DNA of 64,000 nucleotides from Arctopsyche grandis (lineage: Eukaryota; Arthropoda; Insecta; Trichoptera; Hydropsychidae). The translations under genes were made by a program, and so were the position numbers. Under the pieces are notes generated by a model. The model made no database searches, had not been told where the DNA came from, and saw only the letters and a program-made list of their open reading frames with translations. The stretch is from the NCBI RefSeq assembly GCF_051622035.1, contig NC_135357.1:18845256-18909255 (forward strand), given 5' to 3'. Shown in pieces: positions 27,201-33,531 of this stretch (position 1 is its first letter; each line of letters starts with the position of its first letter).

Positions 27201-29782
27201 ATAGAAATATCCAACATAAATTTTCAGCAAATGAAAAGATTCAGTACTATGTTCATTCAATGTGGCTATTGCTCATAAACAAACATGAATCTTGGGCCTT
27301 ATTAACGTCATACACTATACCTCGAAGGAAGTATCCTAATGGGATTAAATGATGCATCTCCAAATTCACTACACTTTTCATATTAGAATAATGCTCAGTT
27401 AGACTTAAGCTTGTAAATTTTAATTTTATTTAGATTTAAAAAAAAAACTATCAGAATAATTGCTAAAAAGTGTTGAAAAACAGTGAAAAATCTCCTTGTC
27501 CTCATTTTAATCTCATAACTAGACAGCAGATGATGATTAGGGATGAACATGAATTCAGCGCTGTTGGAACGTGTATTGTTATTTCCCATTGCCCTAATGT
27601 GTATCCGTCCCTTAATCACAACATTGTTTTAGAGCCCGGCCACATCGGGTGACTTGTGGGCAACTCTGTGGGTGACTTTGTTGCAAGTGCAGTTATATGG
27701 AGCATGCCACAACAGACAACTCACAGGTTGCTCAAGTCGTAAGTCACCCAGCTGCCAAGATCCGTTGGCGGCGTTGGGTCTGGTCACGGTGATTTCATTA
27801 TCTTAAGCAACTGTTACAATCAGTCAAAATGTATATCATTGTATTGAATGGGTGCCACACTAGGTGATTATTTGCCGGCGAAAACTCTATATTGAAAAAA
27901 CTATTAGCATGTGTGGCTGCATCGTCACATATTGAGAGGATTTTTGGTCGCTTCTGGTTGCCTGAGTTGGGTGACCAAGAGTGACCACGAGCAACTACGC
28001 TTAGGCTACAAATTCACTCACAGAGTTGCCCTCAAGTTACCTGATGCGGTCAGGCTCTAGGGGTTTCCATTAAGATTCTTAATTGATCCAATTCAGTATG
28101 TACATGCATATGTTCCTCAAATTATTTTTTCCATGGATGGCCCAACAATCAATTTTATTAATACGTATGTATGTATATGTACATGTATGTAATTATTTTG
28201 TTGGGGCAGAGATATGAGGTCTAAAATAAAATTTCTAAAAACAAATCTACAAAATATACAAAGTAACTTACTGTACTTGCTAAGTCAGCTATTGCATCGG
28301 GTGGAGCTGTTGTTGAAGGAGGCACTAAAGGTTCTGGACTGAGATCTCTCGCACCCGAATCCCATTCCCAAAGTTCTTGTTTGCCTATATAATACATAAT
28401 ATATTTATCATATTGTATGTGTGTACATATGTACATACATATAATAAGTGGAATATAAATTTTCGATCCGAATTAAAATAAATATTGTATACTAACTGAA
28501 ACTGTTTCCACTGTTGCTAGCTGATGCTGGTATGTCTTGAGAAGATTCTCCTCCACTATGGGTTGTGTCTGCTATTTTTAATGCTTCGATTTGACACCTA
28601 AATAATTATAATTAATAATTAAAACATATATCAAATTTTAAATATATGAAAGAATTTGAAAATAAACCTAAGAGCTTTGCGGCGACTGAGAAAATCTTTG
28701 TAAGATACCCTTCCACTGCGATCAGCACCAAGCTCAGTAAGAAGTTCTTGTACACATTGACCAAGTTCGAGCTCTTGGCAAACCATTTCCAAATCAGAAC
28801 TAATAAAGAAATTGTCACAGTAAAAATATTTACACTTTTCAGATTCACATTGACAAATAAAAACAACAGTATAATTTTACCCAAAGTATAATATCTATCT
28901 TTACAGAAGTATTATGTATGTATATTTAGTAGGTTTTTGAGTTTTTGTGGTAAAGCTGTTTTCAGAGTAATTGATGCAAGAAAATAAATGCATTTGTAAA
29001 AGTTTTTGAAAATTGAAGAGAATTTTATATCTTATTTTAAATGTGCTGTATCTGCTGTACGAGATCTCCATTTTCATGGAGTATTATATATTAAAAAACT
29101 AAGAAAAACCTTGTAAAAATTACCACTTACACGAAAACCATGTGAAGAGGTATGTAAAAATGACTTATTGTTAAAAATTCGTGTGTGAGTCTGTGTATGT
29201 ATGTATATTAGAGATAATTCGAACACTGTTAATCCTATCACATTGAAACTTGAATCATGTACATATGTATGTTGAAACATGTGTAGAGAACCCTCTATAA
29301 CCATAACTGTTATGTATATAGTATTAAGTGAAATTTGTTTTTAATACTATTTATATTTTTCAAATATATATAATAGATAAAGTGGTAGGTTGAACAAGTA
29401 TGATTTTTAAAATAAAAAGCTCAATAAGAGTTCTGGCATTTTTTTGATAAAGAAGCACTATTATCATTAATAATAGTATTAGTACTAATATTAATTACTA
29501 CTGTATATGTAGGTAAACGTTAAAAATTTTTTTCTAAAATTTTAAACTTTGTATCATTGTAGGTGAAATAAGTTTTATATTAAAAAAAATAATATTATCT
29601 ACTTCGCAAATTTAGATGTTCATTTAATTCCATATTATACAAGAAGATATTAAGTTTCATACAAACCTATCTATATATCCATCGCCATTGTAATCACATG
29701 CTTGAAATAGCTTCCGAACTCGTTCTTCATCTGCTATTGAGCTAGTTTCACTCAAAGAATCATCAAATGGCATTCCTGACAT
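2155..29782 (-). CDS. MCC: MCC homologue (EF-hand and coiled-coil protein)
   Basis: Assembled exons, 5' to 3' on the minus strand: 29782-29667, 28799-28668, 28597-28497, 28384-28272, 5522-5409, 5322-5169, 5069-4963, 4882-4429, 4346-4222, 4155-3998, 3913-3790, 3726-3566, 3359-3232, 2903-2785, 2699-2622, 2551-2435, 2350-2286, 2197-2155. All junctions are GT/AG, phases agree, and the total is 2409 nt (802 aa). The N-terminus carries an EF-hand loop (DYNGDGYID, residues 30-38) and a second degenerate one (DRSGRVSYKDF), as in the long MCC isoform. Family matches follow: LHLAAVSSLKNEVLEL and ERLTELHGVIAEL (first coiled coil), AVEAYDVLLALAE, and LDMETAVLMQ. The middle exon (4429-4882) is rich in Arg, Ser and acidic residues. 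The first exon follows a good acceptor, so a 5' UTR exon lies upstream, probably near 30000. In vertebrates MCC is a cytoplasmic and junction-associated scaffold linked to Wnt/beta-catenin and NF-kB signalling. The C-terminus is short and lacks the vertebrate PDZ ligand. Confidence 0.9.
6151..6232. repeat. (TA)n microsatellite
   Basis: A run of about 80 bp of TA/AT dinucleotides with spurious Tyr-Ile frames on both strands. Confidence 0.95.
6328..6462. repeat. degenerate tandem repeat, unit about 24 bp
   Basis: Five to six degenerate units of the form GGAAT-(T/C)GRGAATCGGAA-CTGAAA follow each other. The frames that cross it are repeat-driven and not a gene. Confidence 0.75.
6823..7056. mobile_element. 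foldback (inverted-repeat) element
   Basis: Two arms of roughly 90-100 bp are near-perfect reverse complements. The left arm runs from AATCGCGCGCGCGG through CAAATATTGCTCAGCA. The right arm runs from TGCTGAGCAATATTTG to CCGCGCGCGCGATT. The centre also holds a smaller AT-rich inverted repeat. I found no clear target duplication. Confidence 0.75.
7197..7571. mobile_element. palindromic foldback MITE, copy 1
   Basis: The element is one long imperfect palindrome with arms of about 180 bp, from GTGACGAGCCAGAATG to CATTCTGGCTCGTCAC. It is flanked by a direct 8-bp duplication, GAACATAA (7189-7196 and 7572-7579). A near-identical copy lies at 49284-49676. The next element (7582) is inserted immediately after it. 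Confidence 0.85.
7582..8309. mobile_element. hAT element relic
   Basis: Ends AAGTGGCGTAAC and GTTACGCCACTG are inverted hAT-type termini (first base decayed from C). The direct 8-bp duplication ACATAATA lies at 7574-7581 and 8310-8317. A frame at 7734-7946 loosely resembles the stretch just before the hAT dimerisation domain, then hits stops, so no transposase is intact. It includes a poly-G run near 8250. Confidence 0.85.
8405..8490 (-). repeat. truncated copy of the ACAGG-loop stem-loop repeat with A/T-rich tract
   Basis: Read on the minus strand it has an A/T-rich leader, then CCAGGAAGGC, then CTTACAGGTAAA, where the match to the locus at 32707 stops. The right arm of the stem is missing. 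Confidence 0.6.
8829..9694 (-). CDS. candidate alternative MCC exon, about 288 codons
   Basis: An open minus-strand frame, clearly GC-richer than its surroundings, ends in a strong donor (GTAAGA, intron from 8828) in phase 0. That is exactly what the next MCC exon (5522-5409) needs. The possible acceptors at 9694 or 9688 leave phase 1, matching the exon ending at 28497. It could therefore replace the exon 28384-28272, or be joined to an unseen 5' exon. With the 9694 acceptor, the A left over from the exon ending at 28497 would make ATG. The frame has an in-frame stop upstream and no early Met, so it is not a free-standing gene. The peptide is acidic and low in complexity (Asp, Gly and Asn rich, with RRKKKHKFGRRR) and has no domain I recognise. 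It may equally be part of an unrelated minus-strand transcript. Confidence 0.5.
10082..10938. mobile_element. hAT element (CAGGGCTG ends) hosting a nested MITE
   Basis: It begins CAGGGCTGTTGAATAGG and ends ACTCCGACGCCCTG. Internal sequence such as CCGACTGCGACT and CGACTCCCGACTCCG belongs to a widespread hAT end type. The flanks (TACATAAT, GTTATTAT) are only a weak duplication. A second MITE is inserted at 10293-10534. Confidence 0.7.
10293..10534. mobile_element. hAT-type MITE nested in another hAT element
   Basis: Terminal inverted repeats (starting CAGGCGCGGCTCGTGCATAG) match at both ends for over 30 bp and extend into an imperfect palindrome. The 8-bp target duplication CATATAAC is perfect (10285-10292 and 10535-10542). 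There is no coding capacity. Confidence 0.93.
12293..12738. mobile_element. hAT-type MITE
   Basis: Ends CAGTAGCGTCGCTAGG and CCTAGCAACGCCACTG are inverted. The flanks CATATATA and GATATATA match at 7 of 8 positions. A SINE starts a few bases downstream. Confidence 0.8.
12747..13075 (+). mobile_element. tRNA-derived SINE, copy 1
   Basis: The head resembles a tRNA promoter: TAGCTCGGTGG (12757-12767) fits box A and GTTCAAGCCC (12807-12816) fits box B, about 40 bp apart. A conserved body of about 250 bp follows, with the segment GGTTCCTCATCAAATTGGCA. Further copies lie at 26830 (plus), 14360 (minus) and 32936 (minus, partial). Confidence 0.8.
13643..13936. mobile_element. hAT-type MITE
   Basis: Ends CAGGGACGTGGGC and CGGGACGTCACTG, G-rich subterminal stretches on both sides, and imperfect flanks CTGGAAAT and CTGGATGT. 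A Helitron copy abuts it on the right. Confidence 0.65.
13944..14171 (+). mobile_element. non-autonomous Helitron, family A, copy 1
   Basis: About 225 bp ending in GAGCGAAGCCGGGTAAAACC and then CTAG, followed by host T. The 5' end reads TAATATATAATTTTGAAAG, lacking the leading TC seen in better copies. Confidence 0.7.
14360..14686 (-). mobile_element. tRNA-derived SINE, copy 3
   Basis: Reverse-complement match to the body and head of the SINE at 12747, including TTGATGAGGAACCGTTTC and the degenerate box B area near 14625. The head is more diverged than in copies 1 and 2. Confidence 0.7.
16046..16399 (+). other. 117-codon open frame with weak FLYWCH-like look
   Basis: The frame contains YWFC, then C about nine residues on, and a late H, as FLYWCH zinc fingers do (YWFCTTRVVGNC and KHDE). 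A Cys-rich insertion separates the halves, the opposite strand is also open, and no neighbouring exon was found. It could be a transposon-related relic or chance. Confidence 0.2.
17140..17725 (-). pseudogene. LINE relic, reverse-transcriptase C-terminal end
   Basis: On the minus strand the frame at 17725-17447 ends with YECETWTLNAKM and TQRIMERCMFG, characteristic of the C-terminal end of insect endonuclease/reverse-transcriptase LINE ORFs. Past it, disrupted frames give RMDERWTKRMPEWYPR and KVKGRPQ-like pieces and finish near GWNQWL, the usual end of this ORF. Frameshifts and stops make it inactive. The first 90 bp share sequence with 24362-24467. Confidence 0.75.
17894..18108 (-). mobile_element. 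non-autonomous Helitron, family A, copy 2
   Basis: Minus orientation. It starts TCTAATATATAATTTCG after host A, and ends CTAA before host T, the A/T insertion pattern of Helitrons. It contains the GAGCGAAGCCGGGT subterminal block. Confidence 0.8.
20041..20495. repeat. two direct copies of a ~200-bp repeat
   Basis: Segments 20041-20245 and 20306-20495 are near-copies, sharing TTGGGTATTCTATGGGTT, GCATGAAAACTTCATTC, TGGCA-TTTTAAAGCGATCG and ATTGCCTGACCGATTAGCGA. A diverged relative of the last part is at about 49830-49935. Confidence 0.8.
20700..21110. promoter_or_regulatory. GC/CpG-rich block, possible promoter or 5' exon
   Basis: About 400 bp of clearly GC- and CpG-rich sequence, with TCGCGG, GCGCGT and GACGCG repeats, sits in otherwise AT-rich intron. 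It ends in a polypyrimidine tract (21003-21063). Both strands have 80-90 codon frames, which is expected from GC richness. It could be a promoter for an internal MCC transcript that uses the exon at 8829-9694. No TATA box or splice donor was convincingly assigned. Confidence 0.35.
21456..21496 (+). repeat. conserved-loop stem-loop, locus B
   Basis: A ten-position stem (CCATTGTGTC with GCCACAATGG, one mismatch) encloses a 21-nt loop containing TTACAGG and AATGC. The same loop with different stems is found at 24740 and 32707. Confidence 0.6.
21530..21818 (-). mobile_element. non-autonomous Helitron, family B
   Basis: Minus orientation: host A, then TCTATATATATATAAATG, AATGTCTGTGTGTG, and a 3' part with GCGTTGCAACGCATGCCGGG ending in CTAG before host T. 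The palindromic GCGTTGCAACGC near the 3' end fits the Helitron subterminal hairpin. Confidence 0.75.
21838..22059 (+). mobile_element. non-autonomous Helitron, family A, copy 3
   Basis: Starts TCTAATATATAATTTCG after host A and ends AAAACAACTAG before host T. It lies head to head with the family B copy, 19 bp away. Confidence 0.82.
22284..22457. mobile_element. hAT-type MITE
   Basis: Ends CAGTGGTGTGCGGTG and CACCGCACGCCACT are inverted, with imperfect 8-bp flanks ATAAAGTC and ATAAACCT. The left end matches the element starting at 41036. Confidence 0.75.
23408..23837. mobile_element. inverted-repeat element with TTTCACTG repeats
   Basis: The ends GTTAGAATGAC and CTCTAAC are inverted. Repeated AATTTCACT and AGTGAAATTATA motifs occur in both orientations inside. 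A comparable structure is at 33918-34191. Superfamily not assigned. Confidence 0.5.
24468..25235. mobile_element. hAT-type element
   Basis: Ends CAGTGGCGTAGCTAC and ATTCACGCTACGCCACTG, with a perfect 8-bp target duplication CGTCGATA (24460-24467 and 25236-25243) and G-rich subterminal blocks. It carries the stem-loop at 24740 inside. No intact transposase. Confidence 0.92.
24740..24779 (+). repeat. conserved-loop stem-loop, locus C
   Basis: A perfect 10-bp stem, CCACAGTGTC with GACACTGTGG, encloses a 20-nt loop with CACAGGT and CCAAT. It is inside the hAT element at 24468-25235. Confidence 0.65.
26117..26717. mobile_element. piggyBac-type MITE, copy 1
   Basis: TTAA lies at both sides (26113-26116 and 26718-26721). 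The ends, CCCATTGAATGCTGACC and GTCAGCACTCAAAGGG, are inverted, as in piggyBac elements. The copy at 58310-58884 is similar along its length. No transposase frame is seen. Confidence 0.85.
26830..27170 (+). mobile_element. tRNA-derived SINE, copy 2
   Basis: Box A-like TAACTCAGGGG and box B-like GGTCAAGCCC, then the same body as at 12747 (TTTATTTGATTTCATTG, CCTCATCAAATTGGCAAAAA). Confidence 0.8.
27631..28058. mobile_element. inverted-repeat DNA transposon, unassigned
   Basis: Ends AGAGCCCGGCCACATCGGGT and ATGCGGTCAGGCTCT are inverted, and both subterminal parts repeat GTGACT and GGCAACTC motifs. No clear target duplication or coding frame. Confidence 0.6.
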
Positions 29783-29789
29783 ATTTAAT

Positions 29790-30060
29790 CTGTCAACAGA
29801 CAATAATAAAGGCTACTTTCAAGAATTTATGTCGGCATGTATTTATAATTTAGTAAATATCGCAAGACTCCAGAAATTCACTAAAAAAAATGCTAAAGTG
29901 AATTCAAAATGTATTATAATACTGTGAGAATAATTATTGTGACTAAGTTAAATCAAAAATTCTATATTAGTTACAATTTTTTGTCAACTACCGCTAGCCT
30001 AGCCCTTTGTTTACAACCGTCATCTTGACAGATCAGCCGCCATCTCACCACATTTTAAAC
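29790..30060 (-). promoter_or_regulatory. probable MCC 5' UTR and promoter region
   Basis: The exon holding the start codon is preceded by an acceptor (TTGACAG ending at 29790), so transcription begins upstream. The short GC-richer block at 30000-30060 carries only tiny upstream ATG frames and a possible donor (GTAGTT) towards 29990. The exact start site cannot be read. Confidence 0.35.
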
Positions 30061-30112
30061 ATAGCACCAAATTTTATAGCCATGCTAAGCTAAGAAATAA
30101 AAACGGTAAACA

Positions 30113-30309
30113 GATTATTTCACACATTGCGATCGGGCACACGACAATCGTTGCCACGATAATCGTGAATACAGAATATCTGGCACTTGAGTTCTCATTA
30201 GTATGATAGTTCGCGTGTTTAACTCTCGATGGATGGGATTTTCGGGTGCCAGATGTTCCGTGATCGAAGTTTTAGTGACGTGTGTGAGATCGCATTGTGC
30301 GGAATAATC
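30113..30309. mobile_element. MITE, twin copy 1
   Basis: About 197 bp with inverted ends GATTATTTCACACATTGCGA and GAGATCGCATTGTGCGGAAT. A close copy lies about 1 kb away at 31151-31347 in the same orientation. Confidence 0.75.
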
Positions 30310-30462
30310 ATGTACCAGCTCTAAGCCACGTTGGTTTACCGCTGTTTCACTTCCGTCCCGCCTGTCGTGTGTACAACGGTAAATGGGCTACGTAAAAAAA
30401 GTGAATCGCTACCAGGATAAACGCGAATCGATCGAATCGGTCGAACCGTTATGTCTTTATTT

Positions 30463-30639
30463 AGGGCCGGGCCGCACCGTGCAACTTTGTCCGCCAACTA
30501 GTTGCACGACACGAAAAAATGTATGGAAATGTGTGCGACAAACAAGTTGACGGGTGTGGCATGTCCCATCTACCTGCATGATTTGGTCTGGTCGCCGTCA
30601 ACCAAGTCGCTCGCAAGTCGCACGGTACGGCCCGGCCCT
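30463..30639. mobile_element. inverted-repeat MITE, unassigned
   Basis: Ends AGGGCCGGGCCGCACCGTGC and GCACGGTACGGCCCGGCCCT are inverted, with TTTA-like flanks. 177 bp, no coding capacity. Confidence 0.75.
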
Positions 30640-31150
30640 TTAGACAAGATATGTTGAGGAAAAGTGAACGAACGACTCATTGAAAATAGTGATTTGCTCA
30701 ACTGTAACTTAATTAGTTAAATATGTTTAACAAACTAATTGAAGAACGACACGACACATTCATAACGTTTTCATTTGAAAATTACCTCGTATTTATTGAC
30801 GTGTTTTAGGCGCTAATTTTTTTGCAACATCTATGTATATATTGCATACTTCGCACACGCTACCCACCGTCATATATGCATATAAATATTTGTACATTAA
30901 GGTGACCATTCATACTGGCTTTGCCAATACAGTACTGGTTTTACCAGTACAGTACTGGTTTTTTGAGTATTTATCCTGACAGAATCTTTGGGATGGGCCT
31001 GTTTATAAATATTGAAATTGATTTTTTTCAAGTATAATAGAATTTAGAAACATATTTTTGATAACAAAATTCCTGGATTTGTATCATAATATGTAAAATA
31101 GTGCCCCAATCAGGCAGATACAATGGATGCATATGTATGTACGGTAAAGG

Positions 31151-31347
31151 TATTATTTCGCACATTGCGATCGCGCACACGACTATCGCTGCTATGAAAA
31201 TGGCGAATACAGAATATCTGGCACTCGAGTTCTTGTAAGTATGATAGTGCACGCGAGAAGCTCTCGATGGATGGAATTTTCGGATGCCAGATGTTCCGTG
31301 ATCGAGATTTTAGTGACGTGTGCGAGATCGCTCTGTGCGTAATAATC
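31151..31347. mobile_element. MITE, twin copy 2
   Basis: Near-identical in layout to 30113-30309, sharing AATACAGAATATCTGGCACT and GCCAGATGTTCCGTGATCGA. Confidence 0.75.
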
Positions 31348-31954
31348 ACCGAACTATTATATTTAAAGATTTAAGTTCGAGGTCTCGACAAAAGCAACTA
31401 GACTAATTTTAATATGTAATATTTGATATTCAAAAATTTTAGGCTAATTATACAGGTTCGTGACTTTTAATTGATATCCGTCTCCGAATATTACACAATA
31501 TTTCTTGTGCATTTTTTTAGTTTTGAAAGGCCATATCAAAACAATTTACGATGTTTACCTACAAGATATGAAAAAATATACATCAATAATTATGTATGCG
31601 ATCTTGAATATGATTGCCTACTCATTTCTTTGAATTTTTGATTATTGTAAATTGAGAAACCGGTTTTAATATCTCAATATGGAATGTAAGAGTTGGACTG
31701 GTTTATAATGTAATATAAATATATTATACCTATTTGGATTAAGCAAGATTTTTAAATATGCACTTCCTAAATTGAAATACATATATTATATTATACGTAT
31801 CCGTATACAACAATTATTAAAAATAAATTTGAATTTTTAAATTTGGAAACGAAATAAATAAATTTAGTTTTTAATTCAAATTTACCGTATTACATTGACA
31901 TATTTTATTTTGTTAACCATAAGAACGTGATAATGCAATGTTATTGGATATACA

Positions 31955-32477
31955 CAGTGGCGGCTCGTGGATATGATAATTGGGGGTGCTGTGGTAGATT
32001 AAAAATCAGTTAAAGTGCATATCAATTATATTTAATTAAAAATAATAACAATAATGAGATAAACCTATTTCAAAACAAAATACATCCGTCTATTTTTGCT
32101 ATTGGCAAATTTGTCTATAACTTTTTCATTAAAATTTTTCTCATCATATCTTTCTCTATTGAAAGCATAAATAAAGTTGTCAATCTCTCTTGACTCATTG
32201 TGTTTCTGAGGTAAGTTTTGATTCTATTTGTAGAAAAACATCGCTCAGGTTTTGCAGTTGTCATCGGAGTGGTAATCAAAATTTTTAAGAGCTTTGTCAA
32301 TTCTTTAAGAACATCGCATAAGTTATTTAGCATGGATAAATTTTAATATTATTGAAGCCATTTTCTATTGAACTGTTTATATTATTGAAGCCATTTTCAG
32401 TCCAGACTGAATCTCCGCCCATTAATAATTTTCTTGGGGGTGCTGCAGCGCCGCAGTGTATATGAACGAGCTGCTAA
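31955..32477 (-). pseudogene. hAT transposase relic (dimerisation domain)
   Basis: Begins CAGTGGCGGCTCGTGG and ends near a decayed AACGAGCTGCTAA. The minus-strand frame 32333-32115 reads TTAKPERCFSTNRIKTYLRN and MSQERLTTLFMLSIE, the hallmark of the hAT C-terminal dimerisation domain. The rest of the transposase is missing. Confidence 0.85.
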
Positions 32478-32706
32478 TTCTTCTCACTAAGTTAATTCTT
32501 CATTTATCGATATTTCGTAAATAAAGTAAAAATAGTAATAGCTTTAATAGTAAATTGTACATATGACTTCGTTTATAGCTTTAATACCAGAGAAATATAA
32601 TATTAATAGAAGTGGCTTTAGGTGTTCGTTTGTTGTCAAGTGACATTCTGTCCACGGACAGATCTAAATATTTTTTTATTTTATTTATTTTATTTTTACA
32701 TATATA

Positions 32707-32747
32707 CCAGGAAGGCCTTACAGGTAAACCCCAATGCGCCTTCCTGG
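32707..32747 (+). repeat. conserved-loop stem-loop, locus A
   Basis: A perfect 10-bp stem, CCAGGAAGGC with GCCTTCCTGG, and a 21-nt loop with TTACAGGTAAA and CCAATGC, preceded by a long T-rich tract. Confidence 0.65.
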
Positions 32748-32935
32748 CCAATTACAAATTTACAAATTACAATTCAGCATTTTTTTTTGTATAAGTCACT
32801 GAATTACGAGACACTAAAACTCGTAAATCAATGGGACATCTATTAATTTGTACACAAACTTATTTATTGTAAATTAATTAAAAACAAATTATAGGTGACA
32901 TATCGTATAGGAGGGATTTTTAGCCAATTTTTTTT

Positions 32936-33065
32936 CCGGGAACCGTTTCAACAATGAAATCAGAGAAAATTGGCAAACTCTGATGGGAAACGATCAACCT
33001 GAAGTCACAAATCCAGGTCTAACCAACAGCATACTCTGAAAAATCCATTTTCATCCGAGGGCCAC
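32936..33065 (-). mobile_element. SINE fragment, copy 4
   Basis: Partial minus-strand match to the SINE body (AACCGTTTCAACAATGAAAT, GATGGGAAACGATC), lacking head and tail. Confidence 0.6.
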
Positions 33066-33531
33066 AATAAACAACATGGGATACATTTTTATAAGTAAAT
33101 TGATCCGATTGTATTCCATGCGATGTAGCGTATTTATAGAGACTTACCGCGTAAAATTGACAACAAGTATTTATTCGTAAGGGCCCCTCTATTCTTATTA
33201 CATCTCTCTGTTTAATACCCAATACAATTCACACTTACTTATACTAGGTCAAATAGAGTGGGCGAGGCCTTATACACAATTTATTGAAATATTTTTGAAA
33301 ATACATATATATACAAGTACATATATACTAGTACTTAAATATATTTGTCCAATTCACCCCTGTTATGCTCTGCGAGATTTTGAGGAAATCCGCGTATAGT
33401 GACAGTGCACACTGTATCACTAGTATGTGTATTTTAGTGCGGATCGTCTCTTCGGTCGGATGTGATCAGACAGATTGAGACGCAAAAATCTTTAAAATAC
33501 GGACATAGTTTAGTTTTGATTGGTTATTGAA

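Larger units (their letters stand above)
5523..28271 (-). other. 22.7 kb MCC intron, transposon-rich
   Basis: This interval lies between MCC exons 4 and 5. It holds the (TA)n tract at 6151, foldback elements at 6823 and 7197, hAT elements at 7582, 10082, 12293, 13643, 22284 and 24468, SINEs at 12747, 14360 and 26830, Helitrons at 13944, 17894, 21530 and 21838, a LINE relic at 17140, a GC-rich block at 20700 and a piggyBac MITE at 26117. Apart from the candidate exon at 8829-9694, no coding sequence with recognisable domains was found. Confidence 0.75.
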
